From positions 1-12,469 of the forward strand of contig WRHA01000354.1 of assembly GCA_009783395.1 (NCBI GenBank): DNA of 12,469 bases, given 5' to 3'. This DNA comes from Defluviitaleaceae bacterium. Lineage in GTDB: Bacteria; Bacillota; Clostridia; Lachnospirales; WQUN01. Shown here piece by piece: positions 1 through 6,072 of the stretch (position 1 is its first letter; each line of letters opens with the position of its first letter). The position numbers and the translations under genes are program-made. Under the pieces are notes generated by a model. The model was not told where the DNA came from. It worked only from the letters and a program-made list of their open reading frames with translations, and did not search any database.

Positions 1-57
1 TTCCCCCGCATAAATACAACGCCGCCTTGTATGGAAGACGAGGATTTAGTATACTGA
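1..57 (+). CDS. Possible C-terminal end of a gene entering from the left edge
   Basis: Frame 1 is open from the window edge and ends at TGA (55-57). It would encode 18 residues ending MEDEDLVY. The fragment is too short to assign to a family. The only support is the open frame and a terminator-like hairpin about 60 bases downstream on the same strand. It could equally be chance. Confidence 0.22.
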   Translation, partial: FPRINTTPPCMEDEDLVY

Positions 58-117
58 GGTTGCAATGGGCAGGTATTCCCTGTGTTTGTAGGTGATGGTT
101 ATGGATCACTTACACTC

Positions 118-165
118 CCCATGAGGTGTTTCCGCACCGTCATGGGCCTTGCGCTTTTTTTATTT
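118..165 (+). terminator. Bulged hairpin followed by a T-rich run
   Basis: Bases 118-124 (CCCATGA) pair with 140-146 (TCATGGG), and 125-128 (GGTG) pair with 135-138 (CACC). G139 is bulged and the loop is TTTCCG. Seven T residues (155-161) and further T-rich sequence follow, but only after an 8-base gap, which is long for an intrinsic terminator. It could end a gene or a small RNA transcribed from the left. Confidence 0.42.
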
Positions 166-313
166 CTTTTGCATCGACCTTCTTATCTCTACCGACTGTA
201 CATATTTTACCATGCTTGCACGGCGACTGCAAGTGTTGCATTTTTGCGTACGGAAAAATCGGTGCGACGTAAAATCGTAAAAACAAGCGGCGGAAACAAG
301 CTGAAATTTGACC
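166..313. other. Gene-free stretch between the two terminator-like hairpins
   Basis: No reading frame here has a ribosome binding site or a recognisable product. The only structure seen is a short hairpin in which CTTGCA pairs with TGCAAG around a 7-base loop (about 214-232). No promoter could be argued for with confidence. Confidence 0.4.
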
Positions 314-346
314 AAAAAGCGTGCCGCTTGCGTAGTGGCAACACGC
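314..346 (-). terminator. Possible terminator of the vapBC-like operon
   Basis: On the minus strand, 13 bases after the vapC stop, GCGTG (346-342) pairs with CACGC (323-319), with two more G-C pairs after a bulge and an 11-base loop. Five T residues follow. The stem is short and bulged, so the call is moderate. Position and orientation fit the end of the operon. Confidence 0.4.
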
Positions 347-358
347 CCCATTCAGTTA

Positions 359-742
359 TTACCAAGTCCAAGGCACGTCATATTTTTGGATGTTTTCATC
401 TGCTGTGACGATTGTCATTTTTTCCAGCATGGCGGTGGCGACGATGATTCCATCGAATGGGTCACGGTGCAACAGTGGCAACGAAGTGTAAATTTCGATG
501 TGTTGTCGGTCGATACCCATAATGCCTACGGCACTTGCATCAAGGGTATCGAATACCCCATCAATCCCCATAGACAGCGGTAATTTGCCGATACGGTTCT
601 TGATAGCGATTTCCCAGATAGATGAAATGCTAATGAATTTGGGAATGCTTGCATCTGTGACAATTTTTTGCGCCGATCGGGACAGCTTGCCGGGTTCAAG
701 CATTGTCAACAAAAGCACATGGGTGTCCAAAAGATATTTCAT
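359..742 (-). CDS. vapC: VapC-family PIN-domain ribonuclease toxin
   Basis: A 127-residue PIN-domain protein, the usual length for VapC toxins, which are Mg2+-dependent RNases that cut specific tRNAs or other RNAs in the cytoplasm. The acidic residues expected for the active site are visible: D6 in LLDTHVLL, E44 in SIWEIAIK, D94 and D97 in HRDPFDG, and D115 in VTADENI. No frame damage is seen, and the gene ends with tandem stops (TAATAA). Its ATG overlaps the stop of the upstream antitoxin gene (TAATG), so translation is probably coupled. The RNA target cannot be read from sequence. Confidence 0.92.
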   Translation of the reverse strand: MKYLLDTHVLLLTMLEPGKLSRSAQKIVTDASIPKFISISSIWEIAIKNRIGKLPLSMGIDGVFDTLDASAVGIMGIDRQHIEIYTSLPLLHRDPFDGIIVATAMLEKMTIVTADENIQKYDVPWTW

Positions 743-1107
743 TAGTACATATACTCCTTCATTTCTTCTAACGGCTCGTCAAAATCATCCGGTATTTTAA
801 CGAGACCTTCCATGCATCCCAACAAGCTGGGTTTATTAGGTTCATAATCACGAAGGATGCGCGGATTCTTTTTTGCACCTTGATTTTGAGAGGTGATTTT
901 GCTAATGGCATCACCTAACGATTCATTGCCGGTAAATGTGCGTGTGAATTCCTCTATGGCTTGCCGTTGGGTGTTCAAATTTGCCTGTGTTGCGGGTACG
1001 GTTTTATCCGTAACGACAATAAAGACTTCCACATATTCAGGGATTGCGGCGGTTTGCGGGGACACGAAACGCCCCTCTTGAAAATGTCCTTGGAATGCTT
1101 TTATCAT
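742..1107 (-). CDS. Antitoxin-like partner of VapC
   Basis: A protein of 121 residues if it starts at ATG 1107. That start is preferred because AGGAG (1121-1117) lies 9 bases upstream, whereas ATG 1113 and TTG 1116 are too close to it. The N-terminal part (IKAFQGHFQEGRFVSP) resembles the small beta-rich DNA-binding modules of antitoxins in the DUF2281/AF2212-like groups. The C-terminal part is acidic (MEGLVKIPDDFDEPLEEM) and looks like a toxin-wrapping tail. Position immediately upstream of vapC, with stop and start overlapping, supports an antitoxin role. The exact family is inferred. The middle (about residues 45-85) is unassigned and makes it longer than a typical VapB. Confidence 0.75.
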   Translation of the reverse strand: MIKAFQGHFQEGRFVSPQTAAIPEYVEVFIVVTDKTVPATQANLNTQRQAIEEFTRTFTGNESLGDAISKITSQNQGAKKNPRILRDYEPNKPSLLGCMEGLVKIPDDFDEPLEEMKEYMY

Positions 1108-1131
1108 CTTCATCAACTCCTAACTAATTTT

Positions 1132-1233
1132 TTAGCCGAGGTTTTCCCTCAGCATGGCTTTGTAGGTGGCTTCGAGTTCTGCCAATGCGACCGGTGGAAA
1201 CTTATTGGTCGGACTGATATAATGAAGTTGCAA
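1132..1233 (-). CDS. Possible 33-residue leader ORF or gene remnant before the antitoxin
   Basis: A TTG-initiated frame (LQLHYISPTNKFPPVALA..., ending REN-LG) stops 24 bases before the antitoxin start. It lies inside the predicted vapBC transcript. The composition is protein-like, but there is no ribosome binding site before the TTG. It may be a leader peptide, the tail of a lost gene, or chance. Confidence 0.25.
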   Translation of the reverse strand: MQLHYISPTNKFPPVALAELEATYKAMLRENLG

Positions 1234-1247
1234 TGACGTCAATTGAC
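1234..1247. promoter_or_regulatory. Overlapping palindromes at the divergent promoters (operator candidate)
   Basis: TGACGTCA (1234-1241) and GTCAATTGAC (1238-1247) are both perfect palindromes sharing four bases, giving three TGAC half-sites in alternating orientation. The second covers the -35 box of the rightward promoter, and both lie just downstream of the leftward one. Antitoxins usually bind such repeats to autoregulate, so VapB is a candidate ligand. This is inference. Confidence 0.33.
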
Positions 1248-1272
1248 AATCTTTGTTTTTACCGATTATATC
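1243..1272 (+). promoter_or_regulatory. Sigma-A type promoter for the V4R-kinase operon
   Basis: TTGACA (1243-1248), an 18-base spacer, and TATATC (1267-1272). The -35 is a consensus match; the -10 is weaker. Transcription would start near 1279, about 58 bases before the V4R start codon. Confidence 0.5.
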
Positions 1273-1273
1273 A
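1265..1273 (-). promoter_or_regulatory. Extended -10 promoter for the vapBC-like operon
   Basis: The minus strand reads TGATATAAT (1273-1265), a perfect extended -10 (TGnTATAAT), with no good -35 at 16-18 bases upstream, as is usual for this class. It overlaps the -10 of the rightward promoter, so the two cannot easily be occupied together. Confidence 0.45.
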
Positions 1274-1336
1274 TTTTTATGACAACAGTTCCTTACAACT
1301 CGAAATTATAAAATTCACAAATGGAGGTGCATACAT

Positions 1337-1867
1337 ATGGAAAATATATTTTTGCATAATGCGGAACGCGAAGGGTTCACCTGGCTGGGGCTTGGAGACA
1401 TTAATATCGGGCGCGGCAATTTGGGTGAGGGAATGCCCGTAATTGTGTATCGCCTGATGCAGTTTACTATGCGCGATGTGCTTGAGCAAAGATATGGCAT
1501 GGAGGCCGCAAATGAAATTTTCCGCGAGGCCGGATATATCGCCGGGCGCGAGCTTGCCAAAAACAAACTCGACCTTACGCCGGATTTTGATAATTTTATT
1601 GCCGCCCTCCAACAAGTGCTTTCCGAACTTAAAATCGGCATGTTGCGCCTCGAGTCCGTAAGCGAGGACGCGAAAGAGATCGTACTTACCGTCGGTGAAG
1701 ATCTGGATTGCAGCGGCTTGCCCATCTCGGGCAAAGTCGTTTGCAACTATGACGAGGGCTTTATTTCCGCGATTTTAGAGGCATATACCGGCACTCCGTA
1801 CACCGTTCGCGAAATCGACTGCTGGGCAAACGGCGACAGAACCTGCAGGTTTATTTGCAATGCTTAA
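1337..1867 (+). CDS. V4R (4-vinyl reductase) domain sensor protein
   Basis: A 176-residue soluble protein. The C-terminal half (about 115-175) carries the V4R signature of spaced cysteines and glycines: C125 and C136 (LDCSGLP...KVVCNYDEG), then C162, C170 and C174 (DCWANGDRTCRFIC). V4R domains occur in BchJ and as the ligand-binding module of XylR/DmpR-type regulators, where they bind small molecules or metal. The N-terminal 110 residues are mostly helical in character and unassigned. GGAGGTG precedes ATG 1337 by 7 bases. The stop lies 8 bases inside the following kinase gene, so the two are translationally coupled. The likely role is the detached input domain of that kinase; the ligand is unknown. 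Confidence 0.85.
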   Translation: MENIFLHNAEREGFTWLGLGDINIGRGNLGEGMPVIVYRLMQFTMRDVLEQRYGMEAANEIFREAGYIAGRELAKNKLDLTPDFDNFIAALQQVLSELKIGMLRLESVSEDAKEIVLTVGEDLDCSGLPISGKVVCNYDEGFISAILEAYTGTPYTVREIDCWANGDRTCRFICNA

Positions 1868-3410
1868 AAAAAATCCCCCCGATCTGCTGTTTGAATACTT
1901 GCGCGACATTATTTACGCCCCTTCCGGTGCGTCGCTTGACGTCGACGCCTTGCCGGAAGATTTTCGAGATCTTGGAAAAGGTCTTATTTATTTTGGGCAA
2001 ATGATCGGCGAAATTAGGGAGTTGTCGCTTCGTTTGTCTGAGGGCGAACTTGATTACGAGTTGCCCCCACCGTCAAACCATTTGGCCGCGCCGCTGAAAA
2101 ATTTGCACGCGTCACTTCGGCATCTTACTTGGCAAGCGCAAACGGTCGCAAAAGGCAATTACAACCAGCGCGTTGACTTTTTGGGCGCATTCTCGGAAGC
2201 ATTTAACGATATGATTGCGCAGTTAAAACAACGTGAACAGGATTCGCTTGCAGAAAAAAAGCGGCTCAGGGATTTTGTCGCAAAAATGAGCCACGAGCTT
2301 CGCACCCCAATGAACGCTATTTTGGGCATGAGCAAGCTGGCTTTGCGTGAGGATATGCACGGCGCGGCGCGAACCCATGTCGAAAATATCAATCAAGCGG
2401 GACAAACACTCTTGTCGATCGTAAACGATGTACTGGATTTTTCTAAAATCGAAAGCGGCAAGCTGGAAATTATCGAAGACGATTACAGCCCCGAACATCT
2501 CGTAAGCGGCGTTTGCAATATCATTCGCATACAAGCGGAGGAGAAGGGGCTTGCGTTTCGCTGTAATATGGCCAAATTGCCGGAAATCCTTGTCGGCGAC
2601 GCGCTTCGCTTGCATCAAATCATGATAAATCTGCTTTCCAACGCCGTAAAATATACCGAACGCGGATTTGTTGAATTTAATCTCCGCGGCGAAAACGTCG
2701 AGGACGCATTTTTATTACATATCGAAGTGCGCGACAGCGGTAAGGGCATAAAGGAAGCCGATCTTGCTTCCTTGTTCAGCGAATACTCGCGGCTTGACGC
2801 GCAAAGCAATCGCGGCATTGAGGGAACAGGTCTCGGCCTCGCAATTACAGAAAAGCTGGTTACAGCAATGGGTGGCGAGGTGCGGGCGACGTCAACCTAC
2901 GGCGAGGGAAGCGTTTTCTCGGTCGTAATGCCGCAAAAAATTCAGTGCGAAGTTGCGCCGGATAATGAACCGGTCGTAATTCCTTTCATTGCGCCGAATG
3001 CGCGTGTTTTGATTGTTGACGACGTTAAAATAAACCTGCTGGTTGCCAAAGGGCTTCTCGCGCCCTATCGCATGAAACTTGACATTTGTGCAAGCGGTGC
3101 GGTCGCTATCGAAAAGCTGATGCAAGACGAATATGATCTGATCTTTATGGATTACATGATGCCTGATATGGACGGCGCGGAAACCGTTTCCGCAATTCGC
3201 GCTCTGCCCGACGAAAAACTCGCCGGCGTGCCGATTGTTATGCTGTCCGCCGATGTAACAGATGATGCGCATTCGATTTTTATCAAACGAGGCGCGAATG
3301 ACAGTTTGGCAAAACCGCTCGACGAAGCGGCAATGAACGCAGTGTTGCACAAATTGTTGCCAAAGGAGAAAATGCAATATGACTTATTCGGATTATCTGA
3401 AATTGGGTGA
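1860..3410 (+). CDS. Soluble hybrid histidine kinase with C-terminal receiver domain
   Basis: A 516-residue cytoplasmic protein with no membrane segment or signal peptide. Domains: a HAMP-like coiled linker (about 45-135, with repeated LRHLTWQAQ and VDFLGAFSEAFN elements); HisKA with phospho-acceptor H145 in MSHELRTPMN; HATPase_c with N261 in NLLSNAVKYT, DSGKGI (292-297) and GTGLGL (322-327); and a receiver with the acidic pair D387/D388, acceptor D431 in FMDYMMPD, S463 and K485. All catalytic residues are present. The kinase has no sensor domain of its own, which fits the adjacent V4R protein acting as its input. No HPt or DNA-binding regulator is in the window, so the output is unknown. The start at 1860 has no clear ribosome binding site and relies on the 8-base overlap with the V4R gene. 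Confidence 0.93.
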   Translation: MLKKNPPDLLFEYLRDIIYAPSGASLDVDALPEDFRDLGKGLIYFGQMIGEIRELSLRLSEGELDYELPPPSNHLAAPLKNLHASLRHLTWQAQTVAKGNYNQRVDFLGAFSEAFNDMIAQLKQREQDSLAEKKRLRDFVAKMSHELRTPMNAILGMSKLALREDMHGAARTHVENINQAGQTLLSIVNDVLDFSKIESGKLEIIEDDYSPEHLVSGVCNIIRIQAEEKGLAFRCNMAKLPEILVGDALRLHQIMINLLSNAVKYTERGFVEFNLRGENVEDAFLLHIEVRDSGKGIKEADLASLFSEYSRLDAQSNRGIEGTGLGLAITEKLVTAMGGEVRATSTYGEGSVFSVVMPQKIQCEVAPDNEPVVIPFIAPNARVLIVDDVKINLLVAKGLLAPYRMKLDICASGAVAIEKLMQDEYDLIFMDYMMPDMDGAETVSAIRALPDEKLAGVPIVMLSADVTDDAHSIFIKRGANDSLAKPLDEAAMNAVLHKLLPKEKMQYDLFGLSEIG

Positions 3411-3924
3411 CGATTTTCGTTGCGAAATTATCGACGGGCAGATCTATGCAATGGCCGCGCCGAGGATTGCACACCAACGAGTAGCGCAACGTATATGGAA
3501 GCAACTCGACGCATTTCTCGCGGGCAGGCGATGCGAGGCGTTTATCGCACCGCTTGACGTGCGTCTGAGTGCAAATAAAAGAAATAAACACGACGACACG
3601 GTGGTTCAGCCCGACGTGTTTGTTCTTTGCGACAAAAATAAGATTGACAAAAAAGGGCAAAGCATTCTCGGCGCGCCGGACATGGTAATCGAAGTACTTT
3701 CACAGGGAAGCGCGTATGTAGATCGTGTTTTAAAGCACAAAAAATATCTCGAAGCCGGCGTGCGCGAGTACTGGATAGCCGACCCGGACAACAAAACAGT
3801 CGAAGTATATGTTTTGGAAAACAACCGCTATTACTCACAAAATTACAGCGCGCCGGACATTATTCCGGGGCATGTGCTTGAGGGGCTTAAAATCGACTTG
3901 GCGGAAATTTTCGCGGAGGAGTAA
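3379..3924 (+). CDS. Uma2 family (DUF820) PD-(D/E)XK nuclease-like protein
   Basis: A 181-residue protein with the Uma2 pattern: E16 in CEIIDGQIYAMA, D79 in VVQPDVFVLC, E105 in GAPDMVIEVLS, lysines 119-122 in LKHKKYLEAGV, and EYWIADP (130-136). These match the metal-binding and catalytic positions of the restriction-endonuclease-like fold. The biological substrate of Uma2 proteins is not established. The reading frame begins 32 bases inside the kinase gene; AAGGAG sits 11 bases before ATG 3379. All family residues seem intact. The overlap puts it in the same transcript as the V4R sensor and kinase, an association worth noting. Confidence 0.9.
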   Translation: MTYSDYLKLGDDFRCEIIDGQIYAMAAPRIAHQRVAQRIWKQLDAFLAGRRCEAFIAPLDVRLSANKRNKHDDTVVQPDVFVLCDKNKIDKKGQSILGAPDMVIEVLSQGSAYVDRVLKHKKYLEAGVREYWIADPDNKTVEVYVLENNRYYSQNYSAPDIIPGHVLEGLKIDLAEIFAEE

Positions 3925-3929
3925 GCCGG

Positions 3930-4136
3930 CTACGTTGGTGTTTCGAGTATGTCCACAGCACCTTTTATGATGTCGCAAACATCCCACAAAGTATCGTAAT
4001 CTAAGACATCAACCGTTTTGAATTTTCGGCTTGAAAGGTCAACGGCTCGTATTTGGTCGCAAAGTACAAAGCCTGTGGTGGCGGTTTTGTTTAACTTAAC
4101 GTGCATGATACTTTTCCTGTCGGTATTTGCATGTGA
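3930..4136 (-). pseudogene. mazF: C-terminal half of a MazF/PemK-type toxin, 5' part deleted
   Basis: The frame from about 4136 reads NTDRKSIMHVKL, then TTGFVLCDQIRAVDL, then a helix ending DIIKGAVDI. This aligns in order with the C-terminal half of MazF (the CPITN, TGVxLxxQV and final helix segments). The N-terminal half, with the conserved GxEQxGxRP loop and its catalytic arginine, is missing. In its place, out of frame, is the coding sequence of the upstream mazE. An ATG at 4106 would give only 58 residues. Judged non-functional as an RNase. The gene converges with the Uma2 gene, 6 bases apart. Confidence 0.72.
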
Positions 4137-4300
4137 CAGGGCTGTTCTTTGACGGGTATCACTTGTATGCAACCGTACTTTATTTCCACCCTAACCATCG
4201 ATTTATTTTTGATGCCGACAGAATCCGCAATTTCTTTTGGAAGCCGAACACCAAGGCTTGCACCCCATTGCGCAACCCTTGTTTCTTTCGCCTGAACCAT
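4091..4300 (-). CDS. mazE: MazE-like AbrB-fold antitoxin with a replaced C-terminus
   Basis: The N-terminal 50 residues are a clear MazE/AbrB swapped-hairpin DNA-binding domain: VAQWGASLGVRLPKEIA (9-25) then a hydrophobic strand ending IQVIPVKE (52). The last 16 or so residues (CHMQIPTGKVSCTLS) are what the neighbouring mazF sequence encodes when read in the wrong frame. The normal acidic toxin-binding tail is therefore gone. AAGGAAG lies 7 bases before ATG 4300. It might still dimerise and bind DNA, but has no intact partner here. Confidence 0.7.
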   Translation of the reverse strand: MVQAKETRVAQWGASLGVRLPKEIADSVGIKNKSMVRVEIKYGCIQVIPVKEQPCHMQIPTGKVSCTLS

Positions 4301-4319
4301 AAAAACACTTCCTTGTCAT

Positions 4320-4348
4320 AAAATATATCTACATATATCTTATTGCAA
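4320..4348 (-). promoter_or_regulatory. Weak promoter candidate for the mazE relic
   Basis: On the minus strand: TTGCAA (4348-4343), 17-base spacer, TATTTT (4325-4320). The spacing is right but both boxes are imperfect, and the surrounding sequence is AT-rich, so chance matches are likely. Confidence 0.27.
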
Positions 4349-4361
4349 ATGCATAAAATAT

Positions 4362-4388
4362 GCAAACACAAAAGCACGCCAAGCGTGC
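4362..4388 (-). terminator. Intrinsic terminator downstream of yifB
   Basis: The minus strand reads GCACGC-TTG-GCGTGC (4388-4374), a 6-bp GC-rich stem with a 3-base loop, followed by TTTTGTGTTTG. It lies about 67 bases after the yifB stop in the correct orientation. Confidence 0.6.
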
Positions 4389-4424
4389 AATGGACACCGT
4401 GGGCGTCCGGCGGTAGGCGACATT

Positions 4425-4438
4425 AGGAACTGTCCGGA
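4425..4438. repeat. 14-bp dispersed repeat, copy 1
   Basis: AGGAACTGTCCGGA, identical to 11560-11573; extending the match leftward gives 17 bases with one mismatch. It sits in a hairpin-rich 80-base patch between the yifB stop and the mazE relic. In this patch GGAC-ACC pairs imperfectly with GGCGTCC (4392-4408), and GGTAGGCGAC (4412-4421) can pair with GTCGCC plus CCTACC (4443-4459) around a bulge. Confidence 0.6.
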
Positions 4439-4454
4439 TGCGGTCGCCGGTCAC

Positions 4455-5978
4455 CTACCAAAACTTCCTATCCAGCCCCCGATATGAAATCGCTTCTGCG
4501 ATATGTTCGACCGAAATATCCGCCGCGTCTGCAAGGTCGGCGATTGTGCGGGCGATTTTTAGGATTTTATGATACGCACGTGCAGATAGGGACATTGACT
4601 CAAATACGTTTTTTAATAAATCAGCCGCTTCGCCGCCGAGCTTGCAATACTTTTTTGTTTGCTCCGCGGTCATTTTTGCGTTGAAGCGCGTGTCTTTTGT
4701 GTCGCCGGCGAAACGCTTGGTTTGTATGATGCGGGCGTTTTCGACGCGCTCTTTAATTGAAGCGGAATTTTCGGCGGGCTTTTTATCGCCCCCGAGTTCC
4801 GAATAAACAACGGGAGACGCTTCGACTTGTATGTCGATACGATCAAGCAGCGGGCCCGAAATTTTTTCGAGATAGCGTGAAATATCCGGCGCAGAACATG
4901 TGCAGCGCGGCGTTCCCAAATAGCCGCACGGGCAGGGATTCATTGCCGCGAGAAGCAAAAAAACGCTGGGATACGTCGAAACCCCGCCGGTTCGCGCAAT
5001 TGTGATTTGTCCGTCCTCAAGCGGCTGGCGCAGGGTTTCCAGTGCTTTTTTTTGAAACTCGGGCAACTCATCGAGAAACAGCACGCCGTTGTGGGCGAGA
5101 GAAATTTCGCCGGGCATGGGAATGCGGCCGCCGCCCGTTAGCGAAACATACGACGACGTATGATGCGGCGTGCGAAACGGCCGCGTACGCATCAGTAAAT
5201 TTTTTGCGTCGAGCAGTCCCGCTATGCTGTAAATTTTCGTAATTTCCATACTTTCTTCCGGCAAGAGATTTGGCAAAATCGTCGGCATCCGCCTCGACAG
5301 CATCGTTTTACCCGCGCCCGGCGGCCCGATCATCAACGCATTATGATAACCCGCCGCCGCAATCTCCAATGCGCGCTTGAGATAAACTTGCCCCGCGACG
5401 TCAGAAAAATCGACGTCATATGTATTATCGCCCCGCGAAAACGGCGACACCTTCGGCTCGTACCTCGCCATTCGCTTTTGCGAAAAATGTTGCACAAGTC
5501 CCATTAAATCCTCAATCGCATAAATTTCGACGCCCTCAACAAGCGCGGCCTCCTCCGCATTATCCGCCGAAACAAAAACCTCCCGCGTGCCATTCCTCTT
5601 CGCCTCAAGCACCATCGGCAAAATCCCGCTAACCGGTCGCACCGCGCCATCCAGCGACAATTCCCCCGCAAAAAAAGCTTGCGTATCCCCCTTAATAATC
5701 CCCATACCAATCAAAATGCCCGCCGCAATAGGCAAATCGTAAGCCGGCCCCGATTTGCGAATATCCGCAGGCGCAAGGTTTACGGTAATCCTCTTAACCG
5801 GAAACGCAAATCCGGCATTTCGAATCGCCGCCCGAACCCGTTCACGGCTTTCCTTAACGGCGGAATCCGGCAAGCCAACAATATCGAAAACAGGCAACCC
5901 GCTCGAAATATCCACCTCAACCTCAACACGACAACTCTCCACACCCATAATCGCACCGCTTATTACCCGTACAAACAT
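4455..5978 (-). CDS. comM: YifB/ComM family Mg-chelatase-like AAA+ ATPase
   Basis: A 507-residue protein of normal family length. An N-terminal Lon-substrate/S5-like domain (1-165: PVFDIVGLPDSAVKESRERV, NLAPADIRK) precedes the AAA+ module: Walker A GPPGAGKT (218-225), Walker B GVLFLDELPEF (298-308), a cysteine motif NPCPCG...CTC (C349, C351, C359, C361) and the GPLLDRIDI motif (375-383). The C-terminal Mg_chelatase_C helices end in SYRGLDRKFW. ComM proteins are hexameric helicases that promote branch migration during natural transformation in Gram-negative bacteria; the role in Bacillota is less clear. GGGGAG precedes ATG 5978 by 8 bases. Fully intact. Confidence 0.95.
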   Translation of the reverse strand: MFVRVISGAIMGVESCRVEVEVDISSGLPVFDIVGLPDSAVKESRERVRAAIRNAGFAFPVKRITVNLAPADIRKSGPAYDLPIAAGILIGMGIIKGDTQAFFAGELSLDGAVRPVSGILPMVLEAKRNGTREVFVSADNAEEAALVEGVEIYAIEDLMGLVQHFSQKRMARYEPKVSPFSRGDNTYDVDFSDVAGQVYLKRALEIAAAGYHNALMIGPPGAGKTMLSRRMPTILPNLLPEESMEITKIYSIAGLLDAKNLLMRTRPFRTPHHTSSYVSLTGGGRIPMPGEISLAHNGVLFLDELPEFQKKALETLRQPLEDGQITIARTGGVSTYPSVFLLLAAMNPCPCGYLGTPRCTCSAPDISRYLEKISGPLLDRIDIQVEASPVVYSELGGDKKPAENSASIKERVENARIIQTKRFAGDTKDTRFNAKMTAEQTKKYCKLGGEAADLLKNVFESMSLSARAYHKILKIARTIADLADAADISVEHIAEAISYRGLDRKFW

Positions 5979-6020
5979 TTAACATGCTCCCCTCTTGAGA
6001 TTTGTACAACAATTAAGAAA

Positions 6021-6045
6021 AGAGCCGGGAAAAATTCCCGACTCT
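6021..6045 (-). terminator. Terminator of the large secreted-protein gene
   Basis: AGAG-CGGGAA and TTCCCG-CTCT pair over an AAA loop with one C/A mismatch. On the minus strand, TTTTCTT follows the stem, 28 bases after the stop of the large gene. T-rich sequence on the other side means it could act in both directions. Confidence 0.75.
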
Positions 6046-6072
6046 TTCCTTTTTGTTGCTTAAATTCTTAGA

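Noticed and set aside
82..408. 108-codon plus-strand frame
   Set aside because: It runs through the terminator-like hairpin and antisense into vapC, has no ribosome binding site and an implausible composition.
308..1236. Plus-strand frames opposite vapC and its antitoxin
   Set aside because: These are shadows of two clearly recognised minus-strand genes and have no initiation signals.
1315..3660. Minus-strand frames opposite the V4R, kinase and Uma2 genes
   Set aside because: They are antisense to genes with full catalytic motifs, and show Cys/Arg/Ser-rich shadow compositions.
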